Part shown: piece after piece, positions 53,464-62,257 of the stretch | How the letters are laid out: every line of letters begins with the position of its first letter | How positions within the stretch are numbered: the stretch's first letter is position 1 | From: Stieleria tagensis | Lineage (GTDB): Bacteria; Planctomycetota; Planctomycetia; Pirellulales; Pirellulaceae | Reading direction: 5' to 3' | Length of the DNA stretch: 64,000 nucleotides | Assembly: GCF_024129865.1 (NCBI RefSeq) | Contig: NZ_JAMYFE010000030.1 | Span: 120,392-184,391 of the forward strand | Position numbers and translations under genes: made by a program | The notes under the pieces: generated by a model | The model's database searches: none | What the model was told of the DNA's origin: nothing | Seen by the model: only the letters and a program-made list of their open reading frames with translations

Positions 53464-54714
53464 ATGATGCAACTGAACTTGTTCAACCAGAGGCGACGGG
53501 CGTTTACGCTGGTCGAATTGCTGGTGGTGATTGCCATTATTGGCATCTTGGTGGGGCTGCTGTTACCAGCGGTCCAAGCGGCTCGTGAAGCCGCGCGGCG
53601 AATGAGCTGCAGCAATAATTTCAAACAGGTGGGTTTGGCGATCCACAACTATCACTCGGCATATAAACAGTTGCCGATTCATGGATCGGGAACTTACGTG
53701 CCGGGTGGACGCGATATTTGGGACACGATGCCCGGTCGCGAAATTTCAGCCAATCGTCGGTTATCTTTCTTGGTGGGACTGGTGCCGTTCATGGAGCAGC
53801 AGGGACTGTGGGATCAGATCTCCAATCCACACGGTTTTAACTCCGATGGGTCGGTCCATAGTCCGCCTTGGCCACCGATGGGGCCTCACCCGGACCGAGT
53901 TCAGTATCCGCCCTATGCGACTGAGATTCCGATGCTGCGTTGCCCGAGTGACCCTGGCGTCGGACTGCCATCGCTGGGACGAACCAACTATGCAGCCTGT
54001 GCCGGCGATTCAGCCGTGCACTCACGAGATCCGTATCTAAACGTGGATGAAATCGACACCGATCCCACAGTGACGTTTCCCTATTCGGTGGACACCGGGC
54101 ATGCCAACCAGTCCAACGGGTCCCAGCGCGGGATGTTCGTGAACACCCGCCAAATGCGATTTCGCGACTGTTTGGATGGTTTATCCAACACGATCATGTG
54201 TGGTGAGATCGCCACGGATTTGGGTGACATGGACAGTCGCACCGCATTGCCGCGGTACGCACCCTTCGCCGCACCGTCGGAAAAAAACGAGTGTCGCTTG
54301 AACCCGTCTTTTGCCGAGCCACAATTAGACCCGGAACGGCCACGATTTTGGTTGGCAGGAGTGGATCCCAACGTCTTGTGGGGACGCGGATTCCGCTGGC
54401 ACGACATGATGCCACCCTATTCTCAAATGACCACGGTGCTTTCACCCAACTCCTTGCTGTGTTCCGATGGGCGTGACCACCGCGACGTGGTTTCGCCACC
54501 CTCGAGCCGCCACCAAGGTGGTGTGCATGTTTTGATGGGCGATGGTGCAGTGATCTTTATCACCGATTCGATCGAAGCGGGTGACCGATACACACCACAG
54601 GTGTCCCACCGGGCCGGTTCGCCGCCGCCGGGTAGCCGCAGTCCGTATGGATTGTGGGGTGCGTTGGGCTCACGAGCCGCTGGTGAAGTGATTGACGAAC
54701 AATTGAATCAGTAG
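53464..54714 (+). CDS. DUF1559 prepilin-type protein, copy B of a tandem pair
   Basis: A 416-residue DUF1559 protein, using ATG 53464 rather than the TTG at 53452. It shares with copy A the prepilin stretch RRAFTLVELLVVIAIIG and the whole downstream layout (MRFRDCLDGLSNTIMCGE against MRFRDCMDGLSNTVMCGE). Differences are scattered substitutions, consistent with divergence after duplication. It is followed by a 12-bp hairpin and then a tiny lipoprotein gene. Product probably secreted and processed like a prepilin, with a planctomycete-specific role in surface structure. Confidence 0.92.
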   Translation: MMQLNLFNQRRRAFTLVELLVVIAIIGILVGLLLPAVQAAREAARRMSCSNNFKQVGLAIHNYHSAYKQLPIHGSGTYVPGGRDIWDTMPGREISANRRLSFLVGLVPFMEQQGLWDQISNPHGFNSDGSVHSPPWPPMGPHPDRVQYPPYATEIPMLRCPSDPGVGLPSLGRTNYAACAGDSAVHSRDPYLNVDEIDTDPTVTFPYSVDTGHANQSNGSQRGMFVNTRQMRFRDCLDGLSNTIMCGEIATDLGDMDSRTALPRYAPFAAPSEKNECRLNPSFAEPQLDPERPRFWLAGVDPNVLWGRGFRWHDMMPPYSQMTTVLSPNSLLCSDGRDHRDVVSPPSSRHQGGVHVLMGDGAVIFITDSIEAGDRYTPQVSHRAGSPPPGSRSPYGLWGALGSRAAGEVIDEQLNQ

Positions 54715-54727
54715 AATCAATTGAGGC

Positions 54728-54755
54728 GATGTTCGCCGCTGTCGCGGCGAACATC
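54728..54755 (+). terminator. Hairpin between DUF1559 copy B and the small lipoprotein
   Basis: GATGTTCGCCGC (54728-54739), loop TGTC, GCGGCGAACATC (54744-54755): a perfect 12-bp stem with only AATGTTTAG after it. It may be a weak terminator or an mRNA-stabilising structure that reduces expression of the lipoprotein relative to the prepilin-type protein. Confidence 0.6.
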
Positions 54756-54792
54756 AATGTTTAGAAATTCATATGTAGGTAAGGTCAAAGAA

Positions 54793-54957
54793 ATGAAGTA
54801 CTGGATGATGTTGTTTTGCTTGGTCGTCGCAGGATGTGGATCTTCGGAACCCTCCAATATTGTCGGCAATGCGGATCAAGAAGCGATCGATGCCTACGAG
54901 GCCGCGTTGGCGGAGGCCGACAAGATGCAAGCCGCCGACACCGATTTCAAAGACTAG
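54793..54957 (+). CDS. Very small lipoprotein downstream of DUF1559
   Basis: A 54-residue lipoprotein from ATG 54793: signal MKYWMMLFCLVVAGC with lipobox VAGC (Cys15), then a short acidic helical tail (DQEAIDAYEAALAEADKM). The in-frame ORF from 54721 is longer but unsupported. Small lipoproteins of this kind are commonly placed just behind DUF1559 genes in planctomycetes. Role unknown, possibly in anchoring or export of the DUF1559 protein. Confidence 0.72.
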   Translation: MKYWMMLFCLVVAGCGSSEPSNIVGNADQEAIDAYEAALAEADKMQAADTDFKD

Positions 54958-55163
54958 CTACCACTGCTGGCGCGAATGCGTTTGAGCACCGGATTCAGCA
55001 GATCGCCGTAGGTCACTTGGCCGCTGCCGATCCGTTCCGGTCGCATTCCACCGGCCTTGGGATGATTCAAAATGATGACGGCAATCGGATTCGTTACGAT
55101 CCGGTTGACCGTCATTTTCTTTTTACCGGTCAGCCAGGGAGTCATCTGGCACGTGGGGTGCAT
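54954..55163 (-). CDS. Doubtful small hypothetical protein
   Basis: A 69-residue frame if started at ATG 55163. It is basic with a short hydrophobic stretch (IVTNPIAVIILNHPKAGG). Its end overlaps the lipoprotein end by a few bases on the other strand. No ribosome binding site or domain is seen; it could be chance. Included because the region otherwise has no gene on this strand. Confidence 0.3.
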   Translation of the reverse strand: MHPTCQMTPWLTGKKKMTVNRIVTNPIAVIILNHPKAGGMRPERIGSGQVTYGDLLNPVLKRIRASSGS

Positions 55164-55228
55164 CTTGCGGAAGATGCTTACCGTTAAAAGTTTCCGTTGA
55201 CATCCTGCCAGCACAACAAGCCAGATTC

Positions 55229-56059
55229 ATGACACATGAAATGATTCCTTCCCAAACCCCGACAGAGATTCCCCCAGACGTCTTGGCAGAATTGAAAGAA
55301 GCCAAGCAAACCTTAGAGCACCACGGATTGGCGGATCGGCTGACGGAACTGGTTGGCGCCCCGATCACGGCATCGATCAAACTGTTACCCGGTGTGGCCG
55401 AAACCGCGATTCATACCGCGATCGACAAATCGCTACAGGCAGCACTCAGCGTGGCCCTGCGCACGATCGGTGAACAGACCGAAGACGGTCAACCGAAATT
55501 GCTGACACACAAATTTTTGGCCGGACTCTCAGGTGCCGCCGGTGGTGCGTTCGGGATGGCCACCGTTGCGCTGGAGTTGCCGGTTTCAACCGTTCTGATC
55601 TTGCGTAGCATCGCCGACATTGCCCGCAGCCAGGGCGAGGATCTGACGGATGTGAAGACGCGATTGGCGTGCCTGGAAGTGTTTGCGATCGATGGCGGAT
55701 CGGACCAAAGTGAGATCGATGATGACACCGAAATTGGCTACTTCGCAGTCCGTGCCGCACTTTCCAAACAGGTCGCTGATGCATCCAAGTACGTGTTAAA
55801 ACACGGCGTTTCCGACACCGCCGGTCCGCCGCTCGTGAAATTACTAGGGATGATCTCCAAACGCTTCGGCGTCGTCGTCAGTGAAAAAGTTGGCGCGCAA
55901 GCGATCCCCGTGATCGGCGCCTTGGGCGGCGCGCTGATCAACAGCTACTTCATTGATCACTACCAAGATCTGGCGCGCGCTCATTTCACAGTGCGTCGAT
56001 TGGAACGCGAATACACCCAAGGGGTGATCAAAGCCGCCTACCAACAGATCAAGATCTGA
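55229..56059 (+). CDS. EcsC family protein
   Basis: A 276-residue protein matching the EcsC family over most of its length: LLPGVAETAIHTAIDKSLQAALSV, GAAGGAFGMATVALELPVSTVLILRSIADIARSQGED with a glycine-rich hydrophobic stretch, LEVFAIDG near the middle, and AIPVIGALGGALINSYFIDHYQDLARAHFTVRRLE near the end. Each long block is given in split form from the read. EcsC is linked in Bacillus to an ABC transporter and protease control, but its activity is not defined. No transporter genes lie next to it here. Membrane-associated, location inferred. Confidence 0.85.
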   Translation: MTHEMIPSQTPTEIPPDVLAELKEAKQTLEHHGLADRLTELVGAPITASIKLLPGVAETAIHTAIDKSLQAALSVALRTIGEQTEDGQPKLLTHKFLAGLSGAAGGAFGMATVALELPVSTVLILRSIADIARSQGEDLTDVKTRLACLEVFAIDGGSDQSEIDDDTEIGYFAVRAALSKQVADASKYVLKHGVSDTAGPPLVKLLGMISKRFGVVVSEKVGAQAIPVIGALGGALINSYFIDHYQDLARAHFTVRRLEREYTQGVIKAAYQQIKI

Positions 56060-56282
56060 GGCAAGACTTGAAACCAGCGGTGCATTGCTCTGCGAACGCT
56101 TTTCGATCACTGCGGTGGTTTGCCGTTCAACGACCCGCCCACCGTTGATCGGGCGTCAGTGGACGCTACACCAATCATCGATGAATAGTCAGGTCGAACT
56201 TGTCCCGGCGGGCCACTCTGGCATGTGATCTGCACGCTCTGTTGCATTCCCCCTTTTTTGCCGCAGACAGGAGACATTCAAC

Positions 56283-56798
56283 ATGCCTTTCGTGAAACCA
56301 CTGCCGACCGACAAAGCTCCCTCGGGTTCGCAACCGATTCTTAAGAAGCTGACCGAAAAGTTCGGTAAACCATTGAACCTGTTTCATACTCTGGCCTACC
56401 AGAGCGATCTATTGGGCGGCGTGACCCAGATCAACGATGGTATTCGTAACGATTTGCCCGAAAAGTTCCGCGAACTGGCCTATCTGATTTCATCACAGAT
56501 CAATGGTTGTGAATACTGTTCGACTTATCATGGCAAAGCGGCAAAGAAAGCCGGCGCGACGGACAAGCAGTTGCAACAAATCACCGACTATGCGGGCAGC
56601 GATGCATTTGATGAACAAGAGCAAGCGGTACTGGCCTACGCCGAGCAGTTGACCAAGACAGCGAACGTCGACAAAGCCGTGGTCGACAAGTTGAAAGGGT
56701 TTTTGGATGACAAACAATTGGTGTCGCTGGCTGGAACGGTTGCCCTCGCGAACTTCACCAACCGATTCAACCATGGATTGGATATCGAACTGCCGTGA
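56283..56798 (+). CDS. AhpD-like / carboxymuconolactone decarboxylase-family protein
   Basis: A 171-residue protein with the CMD/AhpD fold. The core is FRELAYLISSQINGCEYCSTYHGKAAKKAG, in which C76-EYC79 and His83 form the CxxC...H motif of peroxidase-type AhpD proteins (positions approximate). AGGAGA precedes the ATG. The family includes antioxidant alkylhydroperoxidase-like enzymes and simple decarboxylases; the CxxC makes a redox role likely. The length fits. It is followed 57 bases later by the gamma carbonic anhydrase in the same direction, and may be co-transcribed. Confidence 0.85.
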   Translation: MPFVKPLPTDKAPSGSQPILKKLTEKFGKPLNLFHTLAYQSDLLGGVTQINDGIRNDLPEKFRELAYLISSQINGCEYCSTYHGKAAKKAGATDKQLQQITDYAGSDAFDEQEQAVLAYAEQLTKTANVDKAVVDKLKGFLDDKQLVSLAGTVALANFTNRFNHGLDIELP

Positions 56799-56855
56799 TG
56801 TCGAGTTCTGAAAGACGTTATAGTTGCGGATTTCATGATCGCGAGAGGACCAGCG

Positions 56856-57467
56856 ATGACGGATTTCCAGCTTGAGTTTCGTGCGGATCAAATCGCCGCA
56901 TCTGCCTTTATTGCTGCCAACGCCACGGTGCTGGGCGATGTGTCGATCGGCGACGAATCGTCAGTTTGGTTTGGGGCAGTGGTCCGCGGCGACACCGAAC
57001 GAATTCAGATCGGGCAGCAGTCGAACATTCAAGACATGAGTGTTCTGCATGCCGATCCCGGAGTCCCCTGTGTGATTGGGGATCGCGTCACAATCGGCCA
57101 TGCCGCGATCGTGCACGGAGCCACGATCGAAGATGATGTGTTAGTCGGAATGCGCGCCGTGGTTTTAAACGGCGCAAAAATCGGCCGCGGCAGTGTGATT
57201 GCGGCCGGCGCAGTGGTGACCGAAGGCGCTCAAATCCCGCCCGGATCGATGGTCACCGGGATGCCCGCCGTTGTTCGCGGACCAGTCAAACAGCGGCACG
57301 ACGAAATGATTCGTCATGCCGCAGAGCATTACGTTCAAGCCGGGGCCGCCTATCGCAAGGCCGCCGATCACAGGGCCGCCGATCACAGGGCCGCCTATCG
57401 CAGGGCCGCCGATCACAGGGCCGCTGATCGCGAAGTCGCCGATCGCTTGCGGTGTACCAACGAATAA
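56856..57467 (+). CDS. Gamma-type carbonic anhydrase-like hexapeptide-repeat protein
   Basis: A 203-residue left-handed beta-helix protein from ATG 56856 (AGAGGA upstream; the TTG/ATG at 56835 is an alternative). The fold is made of hexapeptide turns from about residue 15. The three metal His are visible in VLHAD, IGHAAIVHG (two), the zinc-binding pattern of gamma carbonic anhydrases, and the Gln/Arg neighbours (RGDTERIQ) match too. The C-terminal 40 residues are unusual, encoded by seven 15-bp repeats (AADHR-type). The 3' end overlaps the convergent RND gene by 55 bases. The enzyme would hydrate CO2 or be an inactive homologue. Confidence 0.85.
   Translation: MTDFQLEFRADQIAASAFIAANATVLGDVSIGDESSVWFGAVVRGDTERIQIGQQSNIQDMSVLHADPGVPCVIGDRVTIGHAAIVHGATIEDDVLVGMRAVVLNGAKIGRGSVIAAGAVVTEGAQIPPGSMVTGMPAVVRGPVKQRHDEMIRHAAEHYVQAGAAYRKAADHRAADHRAAYRRAADHRAADREVADRLRCTNE
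57344..57448 (+). repeat. Seven 15-bp tandem repeats in the carbonic anhydrase gene
   Basis: Units begin GGCCGCCGATCACAG or close variants at 57344, 57359, 57374, 57389, 57404, 57419 and 57434. Each is five codons, giving AAYRK, AADHR, AADHR, AAYRR, AADHR, AADRE, VADRL. The last units also encode, in antisense, the end of the RND transporter. Confidence 0.92.
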
Positions 57468-60400
57468 ACGCAAGGCACCAGCACTAGCGTCAGCAGGGTG
57501 CTGGCGATCATGCCGCCCATCAAGGCGCGAGCCAGTGGAATCATCGCCTCATTGCCCGGCGCCAGTTGAAACGACAGCGGCAACATGGATGCAATCAGCG
57601 TCAACGATGTCATCAGGATGGGTCGCAGACGGACTTGTGCGGCGGAGAGCGCTGCGTCGTGCGGTGAGAATCCCTCCGCCAAACGTCGGTTGGCGAACTC
57701 GACCAACAGAATCGAATTATTAACAACCACTCCGATCATCATCAGGGTACCCATCAGCGACTGGATATTGATGTAGGTGCCGGTCAAAAACAGCACGACC
57801 AACACGCCACCGATTCCTAGCGGAACCGCCAGCATGATGATCAACGGATCGACAAAGGATCGGAACTGCGCCATCAGCACCAGATAGACCAGCAGTGTGG
57901 CAACGATCAAACCAATTCCCAGCAGGTTCATGCCGCGACTCATTTTTTCGACCGGACCACGCAGGGTCACGGAAACGCCATTTGCGAATTCCATTTCGGC
58001 CAGAACCGATTCGATGTCAGCAGCCACCGAACCCAGGTCGCGGTTGACGACGTTGACATGCACGTCGTTCACGCGGGAGATGTTGTAGTGCGAGATCTCA
58101 CCGGGGATGTTCACCCGTTTGACCGTCGCGATGTTCGACAACGGAATAGTGATCGGTCCCTCGGCGGTGTCCAGCGAGATAGGGATGTTGCGAACCTCGT
58201 CCAGCGATTCGAAGGTATTGGATTCGTATTGCACGCCCATAAAGAAGTCGACGCCGGTTTTGGGATCGATCCAGATGGTCGGTGAATAGCCGACGCTCGA
58301 TCCGAGCGCCGTCAACACCGTTTTCGCGACCTGTTCCTGATCGACGCCCAGGTATTTGGCACGCGTGCGATCGACTTGGACATCAAATTGCGGATAGTCC
58401 AGCGACTGGGCGATTTGCACGTCGGCGGTGCCGGCGATCGGGCGAACGGCTTCGACAATGCGTTCGGCTGCGTCACGGCATTGCGGCAAAGTTCCTGCGG
58501 AGACTTGGACACTGATCGGCGTCGGCACGCCTTCGTTGAGCGCCATGTTGACGATGCCACCAGAAACAAACAGGAATTCCTCCATCGGATAGTCCACCGC
58601 CAATTTCTCACGCAATCGGTTGATGTACGTGGTGGTATTGGTCAAACGACCTTGCTGTTTCAGATTGACGATCAGGTAGGCCGTGTCGGGGCCCGAATTG
58701 GAACTGAGAACGGTCGAAAACCCGGCGCCTTTTCCCACGGGCAGACCGATGTTGGCGATCAGAGTTTCGATCTGTTCCTCAGGAATCACGGACTTGACGG
58801 TGTCTTCGATCCGAGCAACCAATTTCTCCGTTTCGACCAGTTCCGTCCCCGGCAGTGTCTTTAAACGAATCTCGAACGATCCGGAGTCTACCGTGGGAAA
58901 CAATTCGGTGCCGATATGTGGCAACAGCAAGAATGATGCACCGACACAGGCAATGATCACGATGGAAACCAGCGACGGAATCTTCAGGGCGACATCCATC
59001 AGGCGACCGTACAGCCCACGTGGTTTGACGGTCTGGGCGTCCGATGTCAGTTCAGGGTCCGAGTCCTGTTGCCCGCGACGAACTTTTTCGCGAATGAAGG
59101 TCGCGCAGTAGGCCGGCACAACGGTCAGCGCCAGGATGTACGACGCACCGATCGTCAGCGTTGCCGCCAACGAAAGCGGTGTGAACAGATACTTGATCAT
59201 CCCGGTCAAAAAGACCGCCGGCAAAAACACGGCGAGTGTGGTGACGGTGCCGGCCAGAATCGCGCCGGAAACTTCGCTGGTGCCTTGGCGAGCTGCGTCG
59301 AGCGGAGACTTGCCCATGCGTTGGTGGCGGATCACGTTTTCGACCACCACGATCCCCGCGTCGACGACGGTTCCGATCGCCAATGCAATCCCGCCCAGGG
59401 TCATCACGTTGATGGTTTGTCCGGAAAAAGCAAACCCCAAGGCACCGATCAGAATTGCCAACACGATCATTGCAACGATGATCACGGTGGGAAGCAAACG
59501 ACGAAGGAACACCAACACCACGATGGCGACAAAGACCGATCCCAAACCGATTTGGGACAGCAAACTCGAGAGGGCTTTGCGGATGTAGCTGGATTGGTCC
59601 GAAACCAGCGTGACTTCGGTGGCCTCCGGGATATCGCCCCGCTCTTTCATCTTGGGGATTTCGCTGGCGATGCCTTCATAAATCCGGTCGACGACACTAA
59701 TGGTGTTTTCACCGGGCTCTCGCAATAACGGGCAATAGACGCTGCGTTTTCCATTGACGCGAACAATGTTGTATTGCAATGCCGCGTCATCGACGACACG
59801 GCCGACATCACGGATGAAGACCGGCCGATCGTCGCGAACGCTGATCGGGATGGCTTCGATGTCTTCGACCGTTGGCAAGGTATTGAGTGGATGGATCAGA
59901 TAGTCGGTGCCGCCGACACGCGCCGAACCGGCCGCAAGTACCAAATTAGATTTTTGCATCGCCTCGACCACATCGGTCGCGCTGACGTGATAGGCCTGTA
60001 GCTTTGCCGGATCGACGTACACCATCATCTGCCGAAACTTGCCGCCAAAGGGGTGTGGAATCTGAACCCCTTTTAATCCGCCCATCTTGTTTCGCACGGC
60101 GTAGTAACCGATCGAATACAGCTCGGACTCGGTCAACCCTTCACCGGAAATCGCGGCCAGAACGACCGGCAGGTTGGCTGGTTCACTACGCAGCGTGAAG
60201 GGCCATTCGATGCCAGGAGGCAAATGAAACATGTCACTGGCTTCCAAGTTGACGATGTCGTTCATCGCCGAACTGGGATCAGCACCGGGCTGAAAGAAAA
60301 CTTTGATCACCGCCGCGCCGGGCACAGTGCGAGATTCCTGATGCTCAATTTTTCCGGCTAGCGTCAAAGCTCGCTCGACGCGCGAGGTCACCGATTTTTC

Positions 60401-60577
60401 CATGTCCATCGTCGGCAGACCGGGATAGGAAAAGAAGCTGACCACGACCGGTTTCTTAAAGTCCGGCAAGATGTCCATCGTGATGCCGGGGATCACCGCG
60501 GCGCCAAGCACGCACAGCGCGATCGTGCCGGCCAGCACGGCAAAGCGGTTGGAGAGCGAAAAATTGATCAGTCCCAT
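57413..60577 (-). CDS. RND-family efflux pump inner-membrane transporter (AcrB-like)
   Basis: A 1054-residue transporter of the hydrophobe/amphiphile efflux or heavy-metal RND type. It has an initial helix (FAVLAGTIALCVLGAAVIPG), a large periplasmic loop, then the first helix bundle with VFLRRLLPTVIIVAMIVLAI and GGIALAIGTVVDAGIVVVENVIRH (Asp that carries protons), a second loop, and a second helix bundle (VYLVLMAQFRSFVDPLIIML, VNNSILLVEFANRRLAEGFS). It exports toxic compounds in exchange for protons. The adaptor gene lies 77 bases upstream on the same strand; the outer-membrane component is divergent at 62258. The substrate is unknown. Its last residues are encoded inside the 15-bp repeats. 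Confidence 0.93.
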   Translation of the reverse strand: MGLINFSLSNRFAVLAGTIALCVLGAAVIPGITMDILPDFKKPVVVSFFSYPGLPTMDMEKSVTSRVERALTLAGKIEHQESRTVPGAAVIKVFFQPGADPSSAMNDIVNLEASDMFHLPPGIEWPFTLRSEPANLPVVLAAISGEGLTESELYSIGYYAVRNKMGGLKGVQIPHPFGGKFRQMMVYVDPAKLQAYHVSATDVVEAMQKSNLVLAAGSARVGGTDYLIHPLNTLPTVEDIEAIPISVRDDRPVFIRDVGRVVDDAALQYNIVRVNGKRSVYCPLLREPGENTISVVDRIYEGIASEIPKMKERGDIPEATEVTLVSDQSSYIRKALSSLLSQIGLGSVFVAIVVLVFLRRLLPTVIIVAMIVLAILIGALGFAFSGQTINVMTLGGIALAIGTVVDAGIVVVENVIRHQRMGKSPLDAARQGTSEVSGAILAGTVTTLAVFLPAVFLTGMIKYLFTPLSLAATLTIGASYILALTVVPAYCATFIREKVRRGQQDSDPELTSDAQTVKPRGLYGRLMDVALKIPSLVSIVIIACVGASFLLLPHIGTELFPTVDSGSFEIRLKTLPGTELVETEKLVARIEDTVKSVIPEEQIETLIANIGLPVGKGAGFSTVLSSNSGPDTAYLIVNLKQQGRLTNTTTYINRLREKLAVDYPMEEFLFVSGGIVNMALNEGVPTPISVQVSAGTLPQCRDAAERIVEAVRPIAGTADVQIAQSLDYPQFDVQVDRTRAKYLGVDQEQVAKTVLTALGSSVGYSPTIWIDPKTGVDFFMGVQYESNTFESLDEVRNIPISLDTAEGPITIPLSNIATVKRVNIPGEISHYNISRVNDVHVNVVNRDLGSVAADIESVLAEMEFANGVSVTLRGPVEKMSRGMNLLGIGLIVATLLVYLVLMAQFRSFVDPLIIMLAVPLGIGGVLVVLFLTGTYINIQSLMGTLMMIGVVVNNSILLVEFANRRLAEGFSPHDAALSAAQVRLRPILMTSLTLIASMLPLSFQLAPGNEAMIPLARALMGGMIASTLLTLVLVPCVYSLVHRKRSATSRSAAL

Positions 60578-60654
60578 CAGGCAGATTCTCTGGTGTCGGT
60601 CAGTCGCCGCAGTTCGACGATCAAGGTGGGTGGTGTTCTCAGGAATGTCAGTGG

Positions 60655-61998
60655 TTAGTTCGCCAATACAACGACTTTTTGGCCGTCGACAAATCGTTTC
60701 AGATGCGCATCAATCACCACTTGTCCTGGTTCCAGTCCCGAGACGACTTCGATGGAATGCCCGTTGTCGATCCCTGTGCTGACATCGGCGACCGAGACCG
60801 TGTCTTCGCTACTAACGACATACACATAAGCTTTACCGTCTTCGCTGAACCGAATCGCTCTGGCCGGCAGCATGTTGGCCGCGACCTTGGCCAATTGGGT
60901 GATCGTGGCTTGGCCGAACATGCCTGGCAGCAGTTTGCCATCGTGATTGTCCATTTCGACTTCCACCATCATCGTGCGTGTGCTGGGGTCTAAACTTCCC
61001 GAACGCCGCGTGACCGGTAGGACGATTGGCGGTTCACCGGTGAACGAGGGAAAGGTCAGCGTGACTTGGTCGCCGGGATTGATGCCGGCGGCATCGGTTT
61101 CAGGAACCGGGATTTTGATCCGCAGTCTGTCGGTTTGGCTGACGATAAACAGCGGACGATCTTGCGACGATTCGGACGATTTGCCCACCAGATCGCCGGG
61201 TTCAATGCCGCGTTGGGTGACGATGCCGTCGATCGGCGCACGAATCGTGGCAAATTCGATCTGGACCTCCATCTCTTCGAGTTGGCGACGGGCAATTTCG
61301 GTTTCAGCAACCGCGGCGTCCAAGTCGGACCGGGCAGCGTCCAGCTGGGCTTGCGCCACGCCGACTTCGGCAGCGGCCGAATCGATCGCCGATGACAAGG
61401 ATTGCTTGACAGCTTTTTGACTGTCGCGTTTTTGTCGCGATTCGTCCAACATGCGATCTTGCAGGGATCCGCGTTGCACCAGATCTTGGGTACGGTTGAA
61501 TTCCGATTCGGCGGCGGCAAGTGAGGCGTCTGCGGAACTGAGATTGCTCTTGGCTTCCTCTAGACTGGCGCGGGCGGATTCCACACGGGCCTGTGCCAAG
61601 CGGACACCTGACTGGTCGCGTTTCTCCTCGGCCTGCAAGCGTTTGATGCGTGCCTGAATGATCTCGTGTTGTTTTTCCAGCTCTGGCACATCAATCACCG
61701 CTAACGGATCACCTGCTTTGACGATGTCGCCGATGTCGGCATTGATTTTGGTGACGAAACCCGTTGCTCTGGCGCGCAGTTCCGATCGGAACAGCGGGTG
61801 GACCGAGGCGGGTTGCATGGTGGTTCGCTGAACCTCTGATTGAGCCACCGCAACCGTTTTGACAGCGACCGTTCGCGGGGCGTTCCGCTCGGTTGTGACC
61901 GCTGCATCACGGGCACAACCGCAGCACAGAAATCCGCCGGCCAGCAGGGCATATCCAAAGGTGGAAGGGCGCCATCGAGTCATCGGAAAGAGTTCCAT
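60655..61998 (-). CDS. RND efflux periplasmic adaptor (membrane fusion) lipoprotein
   Basis: A 447-residue MFP/HlyD-family adaptor. The signal sequence ends in LLAGGFLCCGC, a lipobox-like site. The lipoyl-like half-domains (ATGFVTKINADIGDIVKAGDPLAVID) surround a long coiled-coil (about 110-235, Gln/Arg/Glu/Ala-rich), followed by the beta-barrel (ATIRAPIDGIVTQRGIEPGDLV, VTLTFPSFTGEPP) and the membrane-proximal end (YVYVVSSEDTVSVADVSTGI). It links the inner-membrane pump to the TolC-like protein. Its start is 260 bases from the divergent TolC-like start. Gene order adaptor then pump on minus is typical. Confidence 0.92.
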   Translation of the reverse strand: MELFPMTRWRPSTFGYALLAGGFLCCGCARDAAVTTERNAPRTVAVKTVAVAQSEVQRTTMQPASVHPLFRSELRARATGFVTKINADIGDIVKAGDPLAVIDVPELEKQHEIIQARIKRLQAEEKRDQSGVRLAQARVESARASLEEAKSNLSSADASLAAAESEFNRTQDLVQRGSLQDRMLDESRQKRDSQKAVKQSLSSAIDSAAAEVGVAQAQLDAARSDLDAAVAETEIARRQLEEMEVQIEFATIRAPIDGIVTQRGIEPGDLVGKSSESSQDRPLFIVSQTDRLRIKIPVPETDAAGINPGDQVTLTFPSFTGEPPIVLPVTRRSGSLDPSTRTMMVEVEMDNHDGKLLPGMFGQATITQLAKVAANMLPARAIRFSEDGKAYVYVVSSEDTVSVADVSTGIDNGHSIEVVSGLEPGQVVIDAHLKRFVDGQKVVVLAN

Positions 61999-62257
61999 CA
62001 GGTGGGAATGCGAATCAGGCTGTCACGACCGACTTGATCGTTACAGTCGTTACCAATGTTCAAGTTTGGCCGACAGTGCTGTGCATCATAGTTCGCACAA
62101 TAAGGACGTTTCAGGTCGCCCCGGCCGTTTTTAGACAATCCAACAGGAACAGGCGTCACTATCGGTCGTGCTGATTGCCGAAGCATGACCGGTAGGATCG
62201 TTGTGTTTAGAGCGACGGTGTTCAACGCGACAAGCAGCAGAACCGAAGGACGGCGGA

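Noticed and set aside
57344..57448. CRISPR array
   Set aside because: Units are 15 bp, contiguous and in frame with a gene; no spacers and no cas genes in the window.
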